The position numbers were made by a program, and so were the translations under genes. From NCBI RefSeq assembly GCF_004216955.1, contig NZ_SGXL01000001.1, positions 2,809,589 through 2,873,588 of the forward strand: DNA of 64,000 nucleotides, read 5' to 3'. Positions 58,047-64,000 of this stretch are shown in pieces. The number at the start of each line of letters is the position of its first letter. Within the stretch, counting starts at the first letter, position 1. Source of the DNA: Fictibacillus sp. BK138 (lineage in GTDB: Bacteria; Bacillota; Bacilli; Bacillales; Fictibacillaceae). The notes under the pieces were generated by a model. The model ran no database searches. It had not been told where the DNA came from and was given only the letters and a program-made list of their open reading frames with translations.

Positions 58047-59078
58047 ATGTCTGTATGGAAAAGCCCACTATTCTTGACCGGATTCCTTATCATTATCACA
58101 CTTTTTTTCGGAAGCATTATTTATTCCTATTATGTACCCGACAAAGAAAAGCCTGTTATGCAAATTCGTTATGATGAAAATAACACACCGATCGATTCAG
58201 TCCCCATTGCACCGTTTGAGGAAATGCCACTTGGAACAGACCGGTTCGGTGTAAGTATGCTTCATAAAGTGCTCGATGGAGCGAAGTATACGTTAGGTTT
58301 TGCCTTTTTAATTGCATTTGCAAGACTATTAATCGGAACTTTGTTAGGTCTTTTGTTTAGTCAGCTGCCTAAATCCATACTTAGATTGCTAAACAAACTT
58401 TTCGAAGCATTCTATTATGCTCCTGCAACTATTATTGCTTATCTTATACTTTTTCCTGTGCTGCAGATTTTCACGTGGTCACTCCCACGTGATGAACAGA
58501 CGATTTTTGCGATAACCATACTTGTTGTAATTGCTGTACCACCACTCATGATTACGGTAGCAAGCGAGACGAAAAAGTTCTTGGAAAATGAATTTATCTC
58601 TTCTGTCAAAGTACTCGGTGGCGGGAGATTTCATACTCTCTTTAAACATGTACTCCCATTTCTAAGGCCGCGTCTAGGAATCTTGTACAGTCAGCAACTA
58701 ATCTCTACTCTTTTGCTCGTCGCTCATTTGGGGGTTTTAAAGGTTTTTATCGGCGGGATGGATATTATCACGCTAGAACCCCTTAGCAACAATACACTGC
58801 CCGTGTCCATGATTAACGAGTGGTCCAGTATGATCGGTGCTTATATATATGAGATTCGAGGCAATCTTTGGGTGATTTACACGCCGCTCGCTGCATTTGC
58901 CGTTTCGATCCTCGCGCTTAACTTCATGGTCGAAGCGATGAAACAACAGTATCTTGCTCAAGGTTCTTATACCAAAACACGCCGTCTCAGCCGTCGTAAA
59001 AAGATACAGCCTGTTCCTGCAAAAAAGCTTACCGAGGAACAATTTGAAAAGATCATGAAGACCGGGACTGATGGGTAA
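58047..59078 (+). CDS. Opp-type ABC transporter permease (OppC-like), orphan
   Basis: 343 aa; its ATG directly follows the stop of the first permease, with GAGGAGG inside that gene. An N-terminal helix, an external segment (residues ~30-80, with PFEEMPLGTDRFGVSMLHKVLDGAKYTLG, the OppC 'GTDxxGrD-like' turn), then five helices and the EAA loop SSVKVLGGGRFHTLFKHVLPFLRPRLGIL. The C-terminal tail is basic (TKTRRLSRRKKIQP). With the OppB-like partner it forms a permease pair of unknown cargo. Confidence 0.85.
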   Translation: MSVWKSPLFLTGFLIIITLFFGSIIYSYYVPDKEKPVMQIRYDENNTPIDSVPIAPFEEMPLGTDRFGVSMLHKVLDGAKYTLGFAFLIAFARLLIGTLLGLLFSQLPKSILRLLNKLFEAFYYAPATIIAYLILFPVLQIFTWSLPRDEQTIFAITILVVIAVPPLMITVASETKKFLENEFISSVKVLGGGRFHTLFKHVLPFLRPRLGILYSQQLISTLLLVAHLGVLKVFIGGMDIITLEPLSNNTLPVSMINEWSSMIGAYIYEIRGNLWVIYTPLAAFAVSILALNFMVEAMKQQYLAQGSYTKTRRLSRRKKIQPVPAKKLTEEQFEKIMKTGTDG

Positions 59079-59168
59079 AAAGTTGATGGCTCGTGCGGAA
59101 GATTACCTGCATGTGCTTTTTTTACCAATATTTTGTCTGCCAGATGTCGAAAATTCGATAAATAAAAA

Positions 59169-59243
59169 TTAACGTGGGATTTTGATTGCTTAACGTGGGA
59201 TTATTTAAAATAACGTGGGTATTTTGAAATTAACGTGGGATTA
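59169..59243. repeat. 21-bp-phased array 8, core TTAACGTGGGATT
   Basis: Four cores start at 59169, 59190, 59210 (ATAACGTGGGTAT) and 59230; spacings 21, 20 and 20. The core is the exact reverse complement of array 2's core, 34 kb away. It lies between the convergent permease and VOC genes; the rest of 59079-59370 holds only the terminator at 59338. Confidence 0.9.
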
Positions 59244-59337
59244 ACCATTTATTACCTTTTATGTGTCTTTTTATTTAGTCTATTTCATTCAATTGTCTCC
59301 CTCAAAAAGACACCAAAGAATTTACACCATACAAAAG

Positions 59338-59366
59338 GATGATTCCAACCGGAATCATCATTTTTT
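59338..59366. terminator. Bidirectional intrinsic terminator
   Basis: GATGATTCC pairs perfectly with GGAATCATC around AACC, followed by ATTTTTTC; an A-rich left flank helps the minus-strand VOC gene. Confidence 0.85.
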
Positions 59367-59370
59367 CTGC

Positions 59371-59862
59371 CTAATAAGCACCATCTGAATAGGTCAGCTC
59401 ATAGCTATGGCTATAGATTTCAACTAAGTTACCGAATGGGTCTTCACAATACACCATTCGGTACGGTTTTTCTCCTGGATAGTATTCGCGGATCGGCATG
59501 CGCTGCTTTCCACCGTGTGCGACGATTTTTTCAACAAGTCCTTCAACATCGGGATCCTGCACACAATAATGAAAGATACCTGTTTTCCAATATTCAAAGT
59601 TATTTTCAGGCTTTTCATTGTTTTCGAATTCAAAAAGCTCGATTCCAATCTTATCGGATGTCGCCATGTGGGCGATTCGGAACTTCTTCCATCCTGGACC
59701 GAATACATCTGTACACATCTCACCGATCGGACTGTCATCTTCTTCTATAACGGTTGGCTGCATAATGGTATACCAGCCCATTACATCTTCATAAAATTTC
59801 ACTGCTTTTTCTACATCAGGAACGGATAGTCCGATATGAGAAAAAGAACGCGGGTATCTCAT
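59371..59862 (-). CDS. VOC (lactoylglutathione lyase-like) protein
   Basis: 163 aa from the ATG at 59862 (AAGGAGAG 5 nt upstream; earlier in-frame starts lack a site). All four metal positions of a glyoxalase-like enzyme are visible: His in FSHIGLSVPDVEKAVKFYEDVMGW, Glu in IGIELFEFENN, His in GIFHYCVQDPDVEGL, and Glu in CEDPFGNLVEIYSHSYE. It is thus a likely functional metal-dependent lyase or dioxygenase, unlike the shorter VOC proteins in this window. Substrate unknown. Confidence 0.9.
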   Translation of the reverse strand: MRYPRSFSHIGLSVPDVEKAVKFYEDVMGWYTIMQPTVIEEDDSPIGEMCTDVFGPGWKKFRIAHMATSDKIGIELFEFENNEKPENNFEYWKTGIFHYCVQDPDVEGLVEKIVAHGGKQRMPIREYYPGEKPYRMVYCEDPFGNLVEIYSHSYELTYSDGAY

Positions 59863-60004
59863 CGTATCTCTCCTTTTACGGCTAGTCTGTAAAACAGTCT
59901 TCACAAAAGTCAAACTGTATAATCCTCTTTAAGACATGTTTCCTATGATAAAATAGGAATAAACAAAACGTAAAGAAATCAGCCTTATTACAGGAGGAAA
60001 CGCG

Positions 60005-60328
60005 ATGTCTGAACTAATAACAATGGCGCTCTACCAGCCACATGAGGGAAAAGAAAAACAGTTGACCGAAGTCTTAAAGATCCATATTAAAACGTTAGAC
60101 GCAGAAAATCTAATTACTTCACGTGAACCCATTCGTGCTGTATCAGCAGATGGCACGGTCATTGAGATCTTCGAGTGGCGATCAGAACAAGCAAAAGATG
60201 CTGCTCACGAATCCCAAGTCGTGATGAAGGTCTGGAATGATATTATGGAAATTGCTGAAATCAAAAGCCTCTCGTCTCTAGAGGAATCGAAACATCCTTT
60301 TCCTAATTTTATGCCTTACGCGTTATAA
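60005..60328 (+). CDS. Dimeric alpha/beta-barrel (ABM-like) protein
   Basis: 107 aa. MSELITMALYQPHEGKEKQLTEVLKIH resembles the first strand and helix of antibiotic-biosynthesis-monooxygenase-like domains, with VIEIFEWRSEQAKDAAHESQVVMKVWNDI as the later strand and helix. Such proteins form dimers that act as small oxygenases or binding proteins. AGGAGG precedes the ATG. Monocistronic with a strong terminator; convergent with the lipoprotein gene. Confidence 0.78.
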   Translation: MSELITMALYQPHEGKEKQLTEVLKIHIKTLDAENLITSREPIRAVSADGTVIEIFEWRSEQAKDAAHESQVVMKVWNDIMEIAEIKSLSSLEESKHPFPNFMPYAL

Positions 60329-60332
60329 AAAA

Positions 60333-60361
60333 GTAAAAAAGGGCATCCCCATGCCCTTTTT
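60333..60361. terminator. Bidirectional intrinsic terminator
   Basis: AAAAAGGGCAT and ATGCCCTTTTT form a perfect stem with a CCCC loop; T5 and A6 flanks serve both strands. Confidence 0.92.
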
Positions 60362-60367
60362 GCACGC

Positions 60368-60847
60368 TTAATTAGGTTCATGTTCTTTCATCCAATCTAC
60401 TAAAGCGGCCGTTTCCTTCTTTCCGCCCTCAAACACGTAGTATTTCGTCGTTCCGTTGTCTTCCCCTTTAAGGATGATGTTTTTATGAGCTTCCCTATCA
60501 TTCGGATACGGTATGAATAAATCAAGGTTTTCATTCTTATCATAAGGATTACTGTAATAAATATGGATATATTTTTTCAATGTGAATTTGTTTACTTCAT
60601 ATGCGGGCGATAACGTTTCTAGCCACGGATCAGCTAATGTTTGAATTTCATTATACGAATCCTTCACCCAATCAATTTTCGTATTCTTTAAATCAAAACC
60701 TATCGGCTGACTCCCGATTAGTGAATATACTTTTTCAAACACCGACCCAGAAACTTTACCGTCTATCGGTTCTTTTTTGGCAGAACATCCTGTAAATAGA
60801 ATCGCTGAACATATCAGCGTACAGAATAATAAAAATCTAATTTTCAT
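60368..60847 (-). CDS. Lipoprotein of unknown function
   Basis: 159 aa from the ATG at 60847 (AAGGGG upstream). The signal peptide FLLFCTLICSAILFTGC ends in a lipobox with the acylated Cys. The mature part (SAKKEPIDGKVSGSVFEKVYSLIG..., then DWVKDSYNEIQTLADPWLETLSPAYEVNKFTL and a C-terminal YYVFEGGKKETAALVDWMKEHEPN) has no family I can name. It would sit on the outer face of the membrane. It starts divergently from the small membrane protein gene at 60965. Confidence 0.75.
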   Translation of the reverse strand: MKIRFLLFCTLICSAILFTGCSAKKEPIDGKVSGSVFEKVYSLIGSQPIGFDLKNTKIDWVKDSYNEIQTLADPWLETLSPAYEVNKFTLKKYIHIYYSNPYDKNENLDLFIPYPNDREAHKNIILKGEDNGTTKYYVFEGGKKETAALVDWMKEHEPN

Positions 60848-60964
60848 CCTCAGCACCCCTTTTAACGTTAGACGATATCTTTTCCAAATGCGTTTCACTT
60901 CAGAAAAACAGAAAGGAATGTTCCTCTTAAAAGTGGAATAAAAAGATATAAAAGGAGTGGTTTC

Positions 60965-61297
60965 TTGCTCAGTGAAGCCGATTTAAATATTATTTTCTAT
61001 GTCTTGTTCCTTATATCTGGTCTGCCTCTAAGCTACAAATACGCTGCGTTTATGGTAAAGCATACTGGAATGGTTGTCCCACATTTTTTCATAAGCATAA
61101 TGTTGAATCTATGTGTTGGGACTTTAGGGATCGTTGGATGGATTTATTTCGCACCGAAGATCAGCATATATTTTACGCTTGGTGGAATTTATCTTGGAGC
61201 CTGGATAACCGCTATTAGCTTAATCCTTTTAATAACCGTGCTATTGTTTAAAAGGAAATCCCTATTAAAAAGCTTTCAGCGCTGGATCTCAACATAA
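60965..61297 (+). CDS. Three-helix membrane protein of unknown function
   Basis: 110 aa, TTG start with AAAGGAG 8 nt upstream. Three hydrophobic segments: IIFYVLFLISGLPLSYKY, FFISIMLNLCVGTLGIVGWIYF, and YLGAWITAISLILLITVLLF, and a basic tail (KRKSLLKSFQRWIS). No family recognised. It is convergent with hmp and shares the terminator that follows. Confidence 0.72.
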   Translation: MLSEADLNIIFYVLFLISGLPLSYKYAAFMVKHTGMVVPHFFISIMLNLCVGTLGIVGWIYFAPKISIYFTLGGIYLGAWITAISLILLITVLLFKRKSLLKSFQRWIST

Positions 61298-61330
61298 AAA
61301 ACACCTTCCATACAGATCAGGAAGGTGTTT
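61296..61330. terminator. Bidirectional intrinsic terminator after hmp
   Basis: ACACCTTCC (61301-61309) pairs perfectly with GGAAGGTGT (61320-61328); A5 on the left gives the minus-strand T tail for hmp. Confidence 0.85.
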
Positions 61331-61337
61331 GTCATTC

Positions 61338-62564
61338 TTATGCGTTTACTTTTTCTTTTTCTAAATCACTTGCAGGTCCGAAGAATTCAAAATGAATATT
61401 TTCCTTCTTAATGTTAAACTTTTGCAGTGCATGATTGATTGCCTGCATGAAAGGAACAGGACCGCAGAAATAATATTCTGCTTCTTTATTTAATGGCAGC
61501 ACTTTGCGAAGCCATTCTTCAGCAATATAGCCCGTCTGATCGTATCCAAAGTCCTCTTCTAATGGTTTTTCATAAACAAAATAAGTTGAGATGTTCTCAG
61601 CATCTTCTGCCACTTTTTTAACTTCCTCTTTTAATGCATGTGTCTGGCCGTTGATTGCCGCATGAATGAAAGTCACTTCACGGTTAGGCTGTTTTTCTGC
61701 CGCTGTTTTCAGCATACTTACCATTGGAGTGAGACCAACACCCCCACTGATCAGAATGGCTGGTTTCGCACTCTCAGTGTCTAAGTAAAAATCTCCTGCT
61801 GGTGCACTTAAATATAGAACATCTCCCACTTTTACACCTTCATGTAAATAAACAGATACAATACCGTCTGGAGAATTTAATCCCGCTTCTTTTTTTACAG
61901 AAATTCTATAATGCTCTTTTCCTGGTGAGTCAGATAAACTGTACTGGCGGATATGTGTGTTCGTTTCACCTGGAATCTCCATTTTTACACTCACGTATTG
62001 TCCAGGATTAAATTCGGGGATTTGGCCGCCATCTTGAGGTTTTAGGTAGAAGGATGTGATTACACTGCTCTCTTCCACTTTGTCAGCAACAACAAATGCT
62101 CTGAATCCTTCCCATCCGCCTTTTTGCTGTTCTGCTGCTTCATACATGTCACGCTCAACTCCGATAAATGCATCAGCGATCACGCTGTATGCTTCGGCCC
62201 ACGCGTTGATAATTTCGTCTGTTGCAGCATCACCTAATACATCTTTTATTGCTTGCAGCAAATTTTCACCAACAATTGGATAATGTTCTGGTTTTACCCC
62301 TAAACTTCTGTGTTTATGAGCGATCTGCTTTACAACTGGAATGATCATTTCAAGCTTATCAATGTTGGCAGCTGCAGCATAAACAGCATTTGCAAGTGCT
62401 GCTTGCTGGCGTCCTTTTTTCTGATTTGCGTGGTTAAAAATATTTAAAAGTTCTGGATGCTTCGTAAAGAGCAGTTGATAAAAACGGGAAGTAATTGCTT
62501 CTCCGTGGACTTCTAATACAGGTACGGTTGACTTAATGATCTCAATCGTTCTTGCTTGTAACAT
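61338..62564 (-). CDS. hmp: Flavohaemoglobin, nitric oxide dioxygenase
   Basis: 408 aa, full length. The globin domain (residues ~1-140) has the proximal His in VVKQIAHKHRSLGVKPEHYPIVGENLL. The FAD domain (~150-255) shows IRQYSLSDSPGKEHYRISVKKE, and the NAD(P)H domain (~260-400) shows ILISGGVGLTPMVSML and YYFCGPVPFMQA. It converts nitric oxide to nitrate using O2 and NAD(P)H in the cytosol. GAGGGGG precedes the ATG. A perfect Fnr-type palindrome upstream, placed about -41.5 from a likely start of transcription, suggests activation under oxygen limitation. Confidence 0.96.
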   Translation of the reverse strand: MLQARTIEIIKSTVPVLEVHGEAITSRFYQLLFTKHPELLNIFNHANQKKGRQQAALANAVYAAAANIDKLEMIIPVVKQIAHKHRSLGVKPEHYPIVGENLLQAIKDVLGDAATDEIINAWAEAYSVIADAFIGVERDMYEAAEQQKGGWEGFRAFVVADKVEESSVITSFYLKPQDGGQIPEFNPGQYVSVKMEIPGETNTHIRQYSLSDSPGKEHYRISVKKEAGLNSPDGIVSVYLHEGVKVGDVLYLSAPAGDFYLDTESAKPAILISGGVGLTPMVSMLKTAAEKQPNREVTFIHAAINGQTHALKEEVKKVAEDAENISTYFVYEKPLEEDFGYDQTGYIAEEWLRKVLPLNKEAEYYFCGPVPFMQAINHALQKFNIKKENIHFEFFGPASDLEKEKVNA

Positions 62565-62622
62565 GTCAATTCCCCCTCAGTTCTTTTTACAACTCTATCG
62601 TAAAAGAATTCGAGAGGTAGGA

Positions 62623-62640
62623 ATGTGATTTAAATCACAT
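62623..62640. promoter_or_regulatory. Fnr/Crp-type box upstream of hmp
   Basis: Perfect 18-bp palindrome ATGTGATTTAAATCACAT, containing TGTGA-N6-TCACA. A weak -10 (minus-strand TACGAT, 62602-62597) places its centre near -41.5, the position of class II activator sites. ResD and NsrR control is also known for hmp in B. subtilis and is not excluded. Confidence 0.75.
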
Positions 62641-62738
62641 TTCCTTTGGACGTTTTGTGAACAAAATCAGGTGTTAGCTGAACCTCTTAATATGATAAAA
62701 TTGGAAAAAGCCATAAAGCGCTCGAAAGGATATCTCTC

Positions 62739-63203
62739 ATGGAAATCATTCAAACACAAGATTATGAATTAGTAGCTAAACTTAATAAAAACGTTCAGGA
62801 TGTCCACGTTGAACTTTTCCCTGAGTACTTTACACCTTATAACTTTGAACCAATTCGTGATTTTTATAAAGATATCATGAAAGATCCTGCCCAAATATTT
62901 TTAGTTGTAAAAGAAGAATCAAATCCAATCGGTTATGTATGGATGACCCTTCGCGATTCAGCAGAGACTCCGTTTAAAAAAGCCTCTAAATCCTTATACA
63001 TCCATCAGATCAGCATCGATAAAAACAACAGCAATAACGGAGCGGGTTCACAAGTTATAGCTTATATCGAACAACTTGGAAAACAACTCGGTGTTAACAA
63101 GATCGAACTCGATTATTGGATTGACAATACGATTGCGAGAAACTTCTATAAAAAAACAGGATTTCTCGTTAACCGTGAAGTTGTACATAAAGAACTTATA
63201 TAA
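62739..63203 (+). CDS. GNAT acetyltransferase
   Basis: 154 aa. The acetyl-CoA region is SLYIHQISIDKNNSNNGAGSQVIAYIEQLGKQLGVNKIELDYWIDN (residues ~85-130), with G-x-G in the loop, and the end FYKKTGFLVNREVVHKEL is typical. GAAAGGA precedes the ATG. It is followed after 18 bp by the DUF1428-like-length small protein gene and probably co-transcribed with it. Substrate unknown. Confidence 0.88.
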   Translation: MEIIQTQDYELVAKLNKNVQDVHVELFPEYFTPYNFEPIRDFYKDIMKDPAQIFLVVKEESNPIGYVWMTLRDSAETPFKKASKSLYIHQISIDKNNSNNGAGSQVIAYIEQLGKQLGVNKIELDYWIDNTIARNFYKKTGFLVNREVVHKELI

Positions 63204-63221
63204 TATATAGGAGGTTAGGAA

Positions 63222-63596
63222 ATGGCGCATCTGCTTGTCTATCTTTATAAGATCAAACCTGAAGCAAAAGAAAAGTTCCTGGAGATATCAGCGAAAACGA
63301 ATAAAAAATTTCAGGAATATGGAGGAGTGACAGAGCAAATCTTTAGATTATCCCCCTCTTCAAAAAACTATGGAATATCATTAATTCCAGAGAAACTCGA
63401 TGTAAAAGAGGAAGAGGAACTTTGGATTGGACTGCTGCGCTTCCAGTCAGAGGAACATGCCCGTATCACCATGGAAGACTTTGATTCTGACGAAGAAGTA
63501 AACGAGCTATTAAATGAGTTTGTTGCTCATGTTGCCCCTCTTGATCACATTTTGTTTGGAGAGTTTGTTTCAGAGCACACGACAATAAAACAGTAA
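63222..63596 (+). CDS. Small soluble protein, dimeric alpha/beta-barrel-like
   Basis: 124 aa with AGGAGG 7 nt before the ATG. MAHLLVYLYKIKPEAKEKFLEISAKTNKKFQEYGG looks like the first strand and helix of an ABM/DUF1428-type barrel; EEELWIGLLRFQSEEHARITMEDFDSDEEVNELLNEF fits a second strand-helix pair. The C-terminal VAPLDHILFGEFV is the last strand. Fold and function are guesses from pattern. It follows the GNAT gene in one unit. Confidence 0.7.
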   Translation: MAHLLVYLYKIKPEAKEKFLEISAKTNKKFQEYGGVTEQIFRLSPSSKNYGISLIPEKLDVKEEEELWIGLLRFQSEEHARITMEDFDSDEEVNELLNEFVAHVAPLDHILFGEFVSEHTTIKQ

Positions 63597-63783
63597 AAGC
63601 TAGTATTTGTGTCCCTTTGCCTGAAATCACTAAAAAACATACTCCTTTTTAAGCAGACCACAACATCTGTAAAGCCCAACCTTGCAATCATTACCATACA
63701 TTTTCTGTATTTTAGGTACTCAATAAAAAAGTAACAGGTGTTATACTGAAAATACTATTTTTATTGTAGAGGAGCTATTTGAG

Positions 63784-64000
63784 ATGGAAGATACTCTAAA
63801 ACTGATCCTTACCGAAATAAAAGAAATTCGATATGATATTAACGATATTAAAAATGTTCAAGGTGCTTTAACCTCTAATCAAGAGGAGTTCAGCAATCGA
63901 CTAGGTACTCTTGCTTCTAAACAAGACTCTTTTGCTTCTAAACAAGAAGAGTTCAGCAATCGCCTAGATACTCTTGCTTCTAAACAAGACTCTTTTGCTT
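63784..64000 (+). CDS. Coiled-coil protein with 21-residue tandem repeats (3' end outside window)
   Basis: ATG at 63784 with GAGGAG 9 nt upstream. MEDTLKLILTEIKEIRYDINDIKNVQGAL is followed by repeats of EEFSNRLxTLASKQDSFASKQ, 21 residues or three heptads, encoded by a near-identical 63-bp DNA repeat (63888 to 63951 is one period). The pattern predicts a long coiled coil. At least two units are present and the gene continues past the window end. Similar proteins occur as surface fibres, phage-related or cytoskeletal rods; no function can be assigned. Confidence 0.8.
   Translation, partial: MEDTLKLILTEIKEIRYDINDIKNVQGALTSNQEEFSNRLGTLASKQDSFASKQEEFSNRLDTLASKQDSFA
63885..64000 (+). repeat. 63-bp tandem repeat inside the coiled-coil gene
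   Basis: The words GAGTTCAGCAATCG and CTCTTGCTTCTAAACAAG recur 63 bp apart, and a shorter CTTCTAAACAAGA word also recurs about 30 bp apart inside the unit. The high DNA identity suggests recent copying or slippage. Confidence 0.85.

Noticed and set aside
12270..59243. CRISPR arrays at the phased-repeat loci
   Set aside because: Cores are only 5-13 nt, spacers 8-16 nt, total period 21 bp, cores are imperfect and no cas gene is present; CRISPR units are 60-75 bp.

Overview
The window looks like the chromosome of an aerobic, spore-former-type member of the Bacillaceae, perhaps close to Fictibacillus (inference from low GC, strong AGGAGG ribosome sites, TTG/GTG starts, SigB- and CcpA-type sites and gene content; no rRNA or tRNA gene is present to settle it). 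It is mostly ordinary accessory chromosome: small transcription units, many with clear intrinsic terminators, rich in GNAT acetyltransferases (eight), VOC proteins (three), DinB-fold proteins (two) and small membrane proteins. I see no prophage, insertion sequence or CRISPR array.

Layout. 0-5.6 kb: an ECF41 sigma factor with its FAD oxidoreductase partner and a near-exact ECF41 promoter, a divergent SigB-type promoter for a universal stress protein, a polysaccharide deacetylase, a DinB protein and a SurA_N-like protein. 5.8-20.2 kb: methyltransferase, OFA transporter, a sigma-region-2-only protein, nitronate monooxygenase, secreted endonuclease, a lone MraY paralogue and a secreted serine hydrolase. 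20.2-25.2 kb: formate dehydrogenase module (fdhD, DUF2294, a 978-aa catalytic subunit with a terminator in its leader, and its DUF1641 partner). 25.4-33.4 kb: CPT-like kinase, cytidine deaminase, amidohydrolase plus a 1039-aa GNAT fusion, a 26-codon transcription unit and an SMP-30 lactonase. 33.5-43.4 kb: heterodimeric ABC exporter coupled to a HAD/YdeI fusion, small membrane genes, L-cysteine desulfidase and a frameshifted phosphotransferase. 43.7-55.0 kb: a probable beta-1,2-glucan utilisation locus: LacI regulator, GH94 oligoglucan phosphorylase, binding protein, two permeases and a secreted GH144-like glucanase. Three copies of GAAACGTTTC and one CcpA (cre) site sit at its promoters. An AidB-like acyl-CoA dehydrogenase sits inside this locus, bracketed by a near-identical 32-nt direct repeat. 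55-64 kb: small enzymes, an orphan Opp-type permease pair, flavohaemoglobin hmp with an Fnr-type box, and a coiled-coil repeat protein cut by the window end.

The most unusual signal is outside the genes. Eight intergenic spots carry short arrays in which a 5-13 nt core word recurs every 21 bp (range 19-21), about two turns of the DNA helix, separated by AT-rich variable DNA. Six different core words are used. Two words occur at two distant loci each, in one case with matching spacers and in the other in inverted orientation. All lie next to gene 3' ends. I know of no description of this family.

Four genes appear damaged or altered: a HAD hydrolase (1-bp insertion), an aminoglycoside-phosphotransferase-like gene (1-bp loss in an A run), a small membrane gene (in-frame stop, next to a G11 tract), and a HAD/YdeI gene pair joined into one frame while keeping the internal ribosome site.
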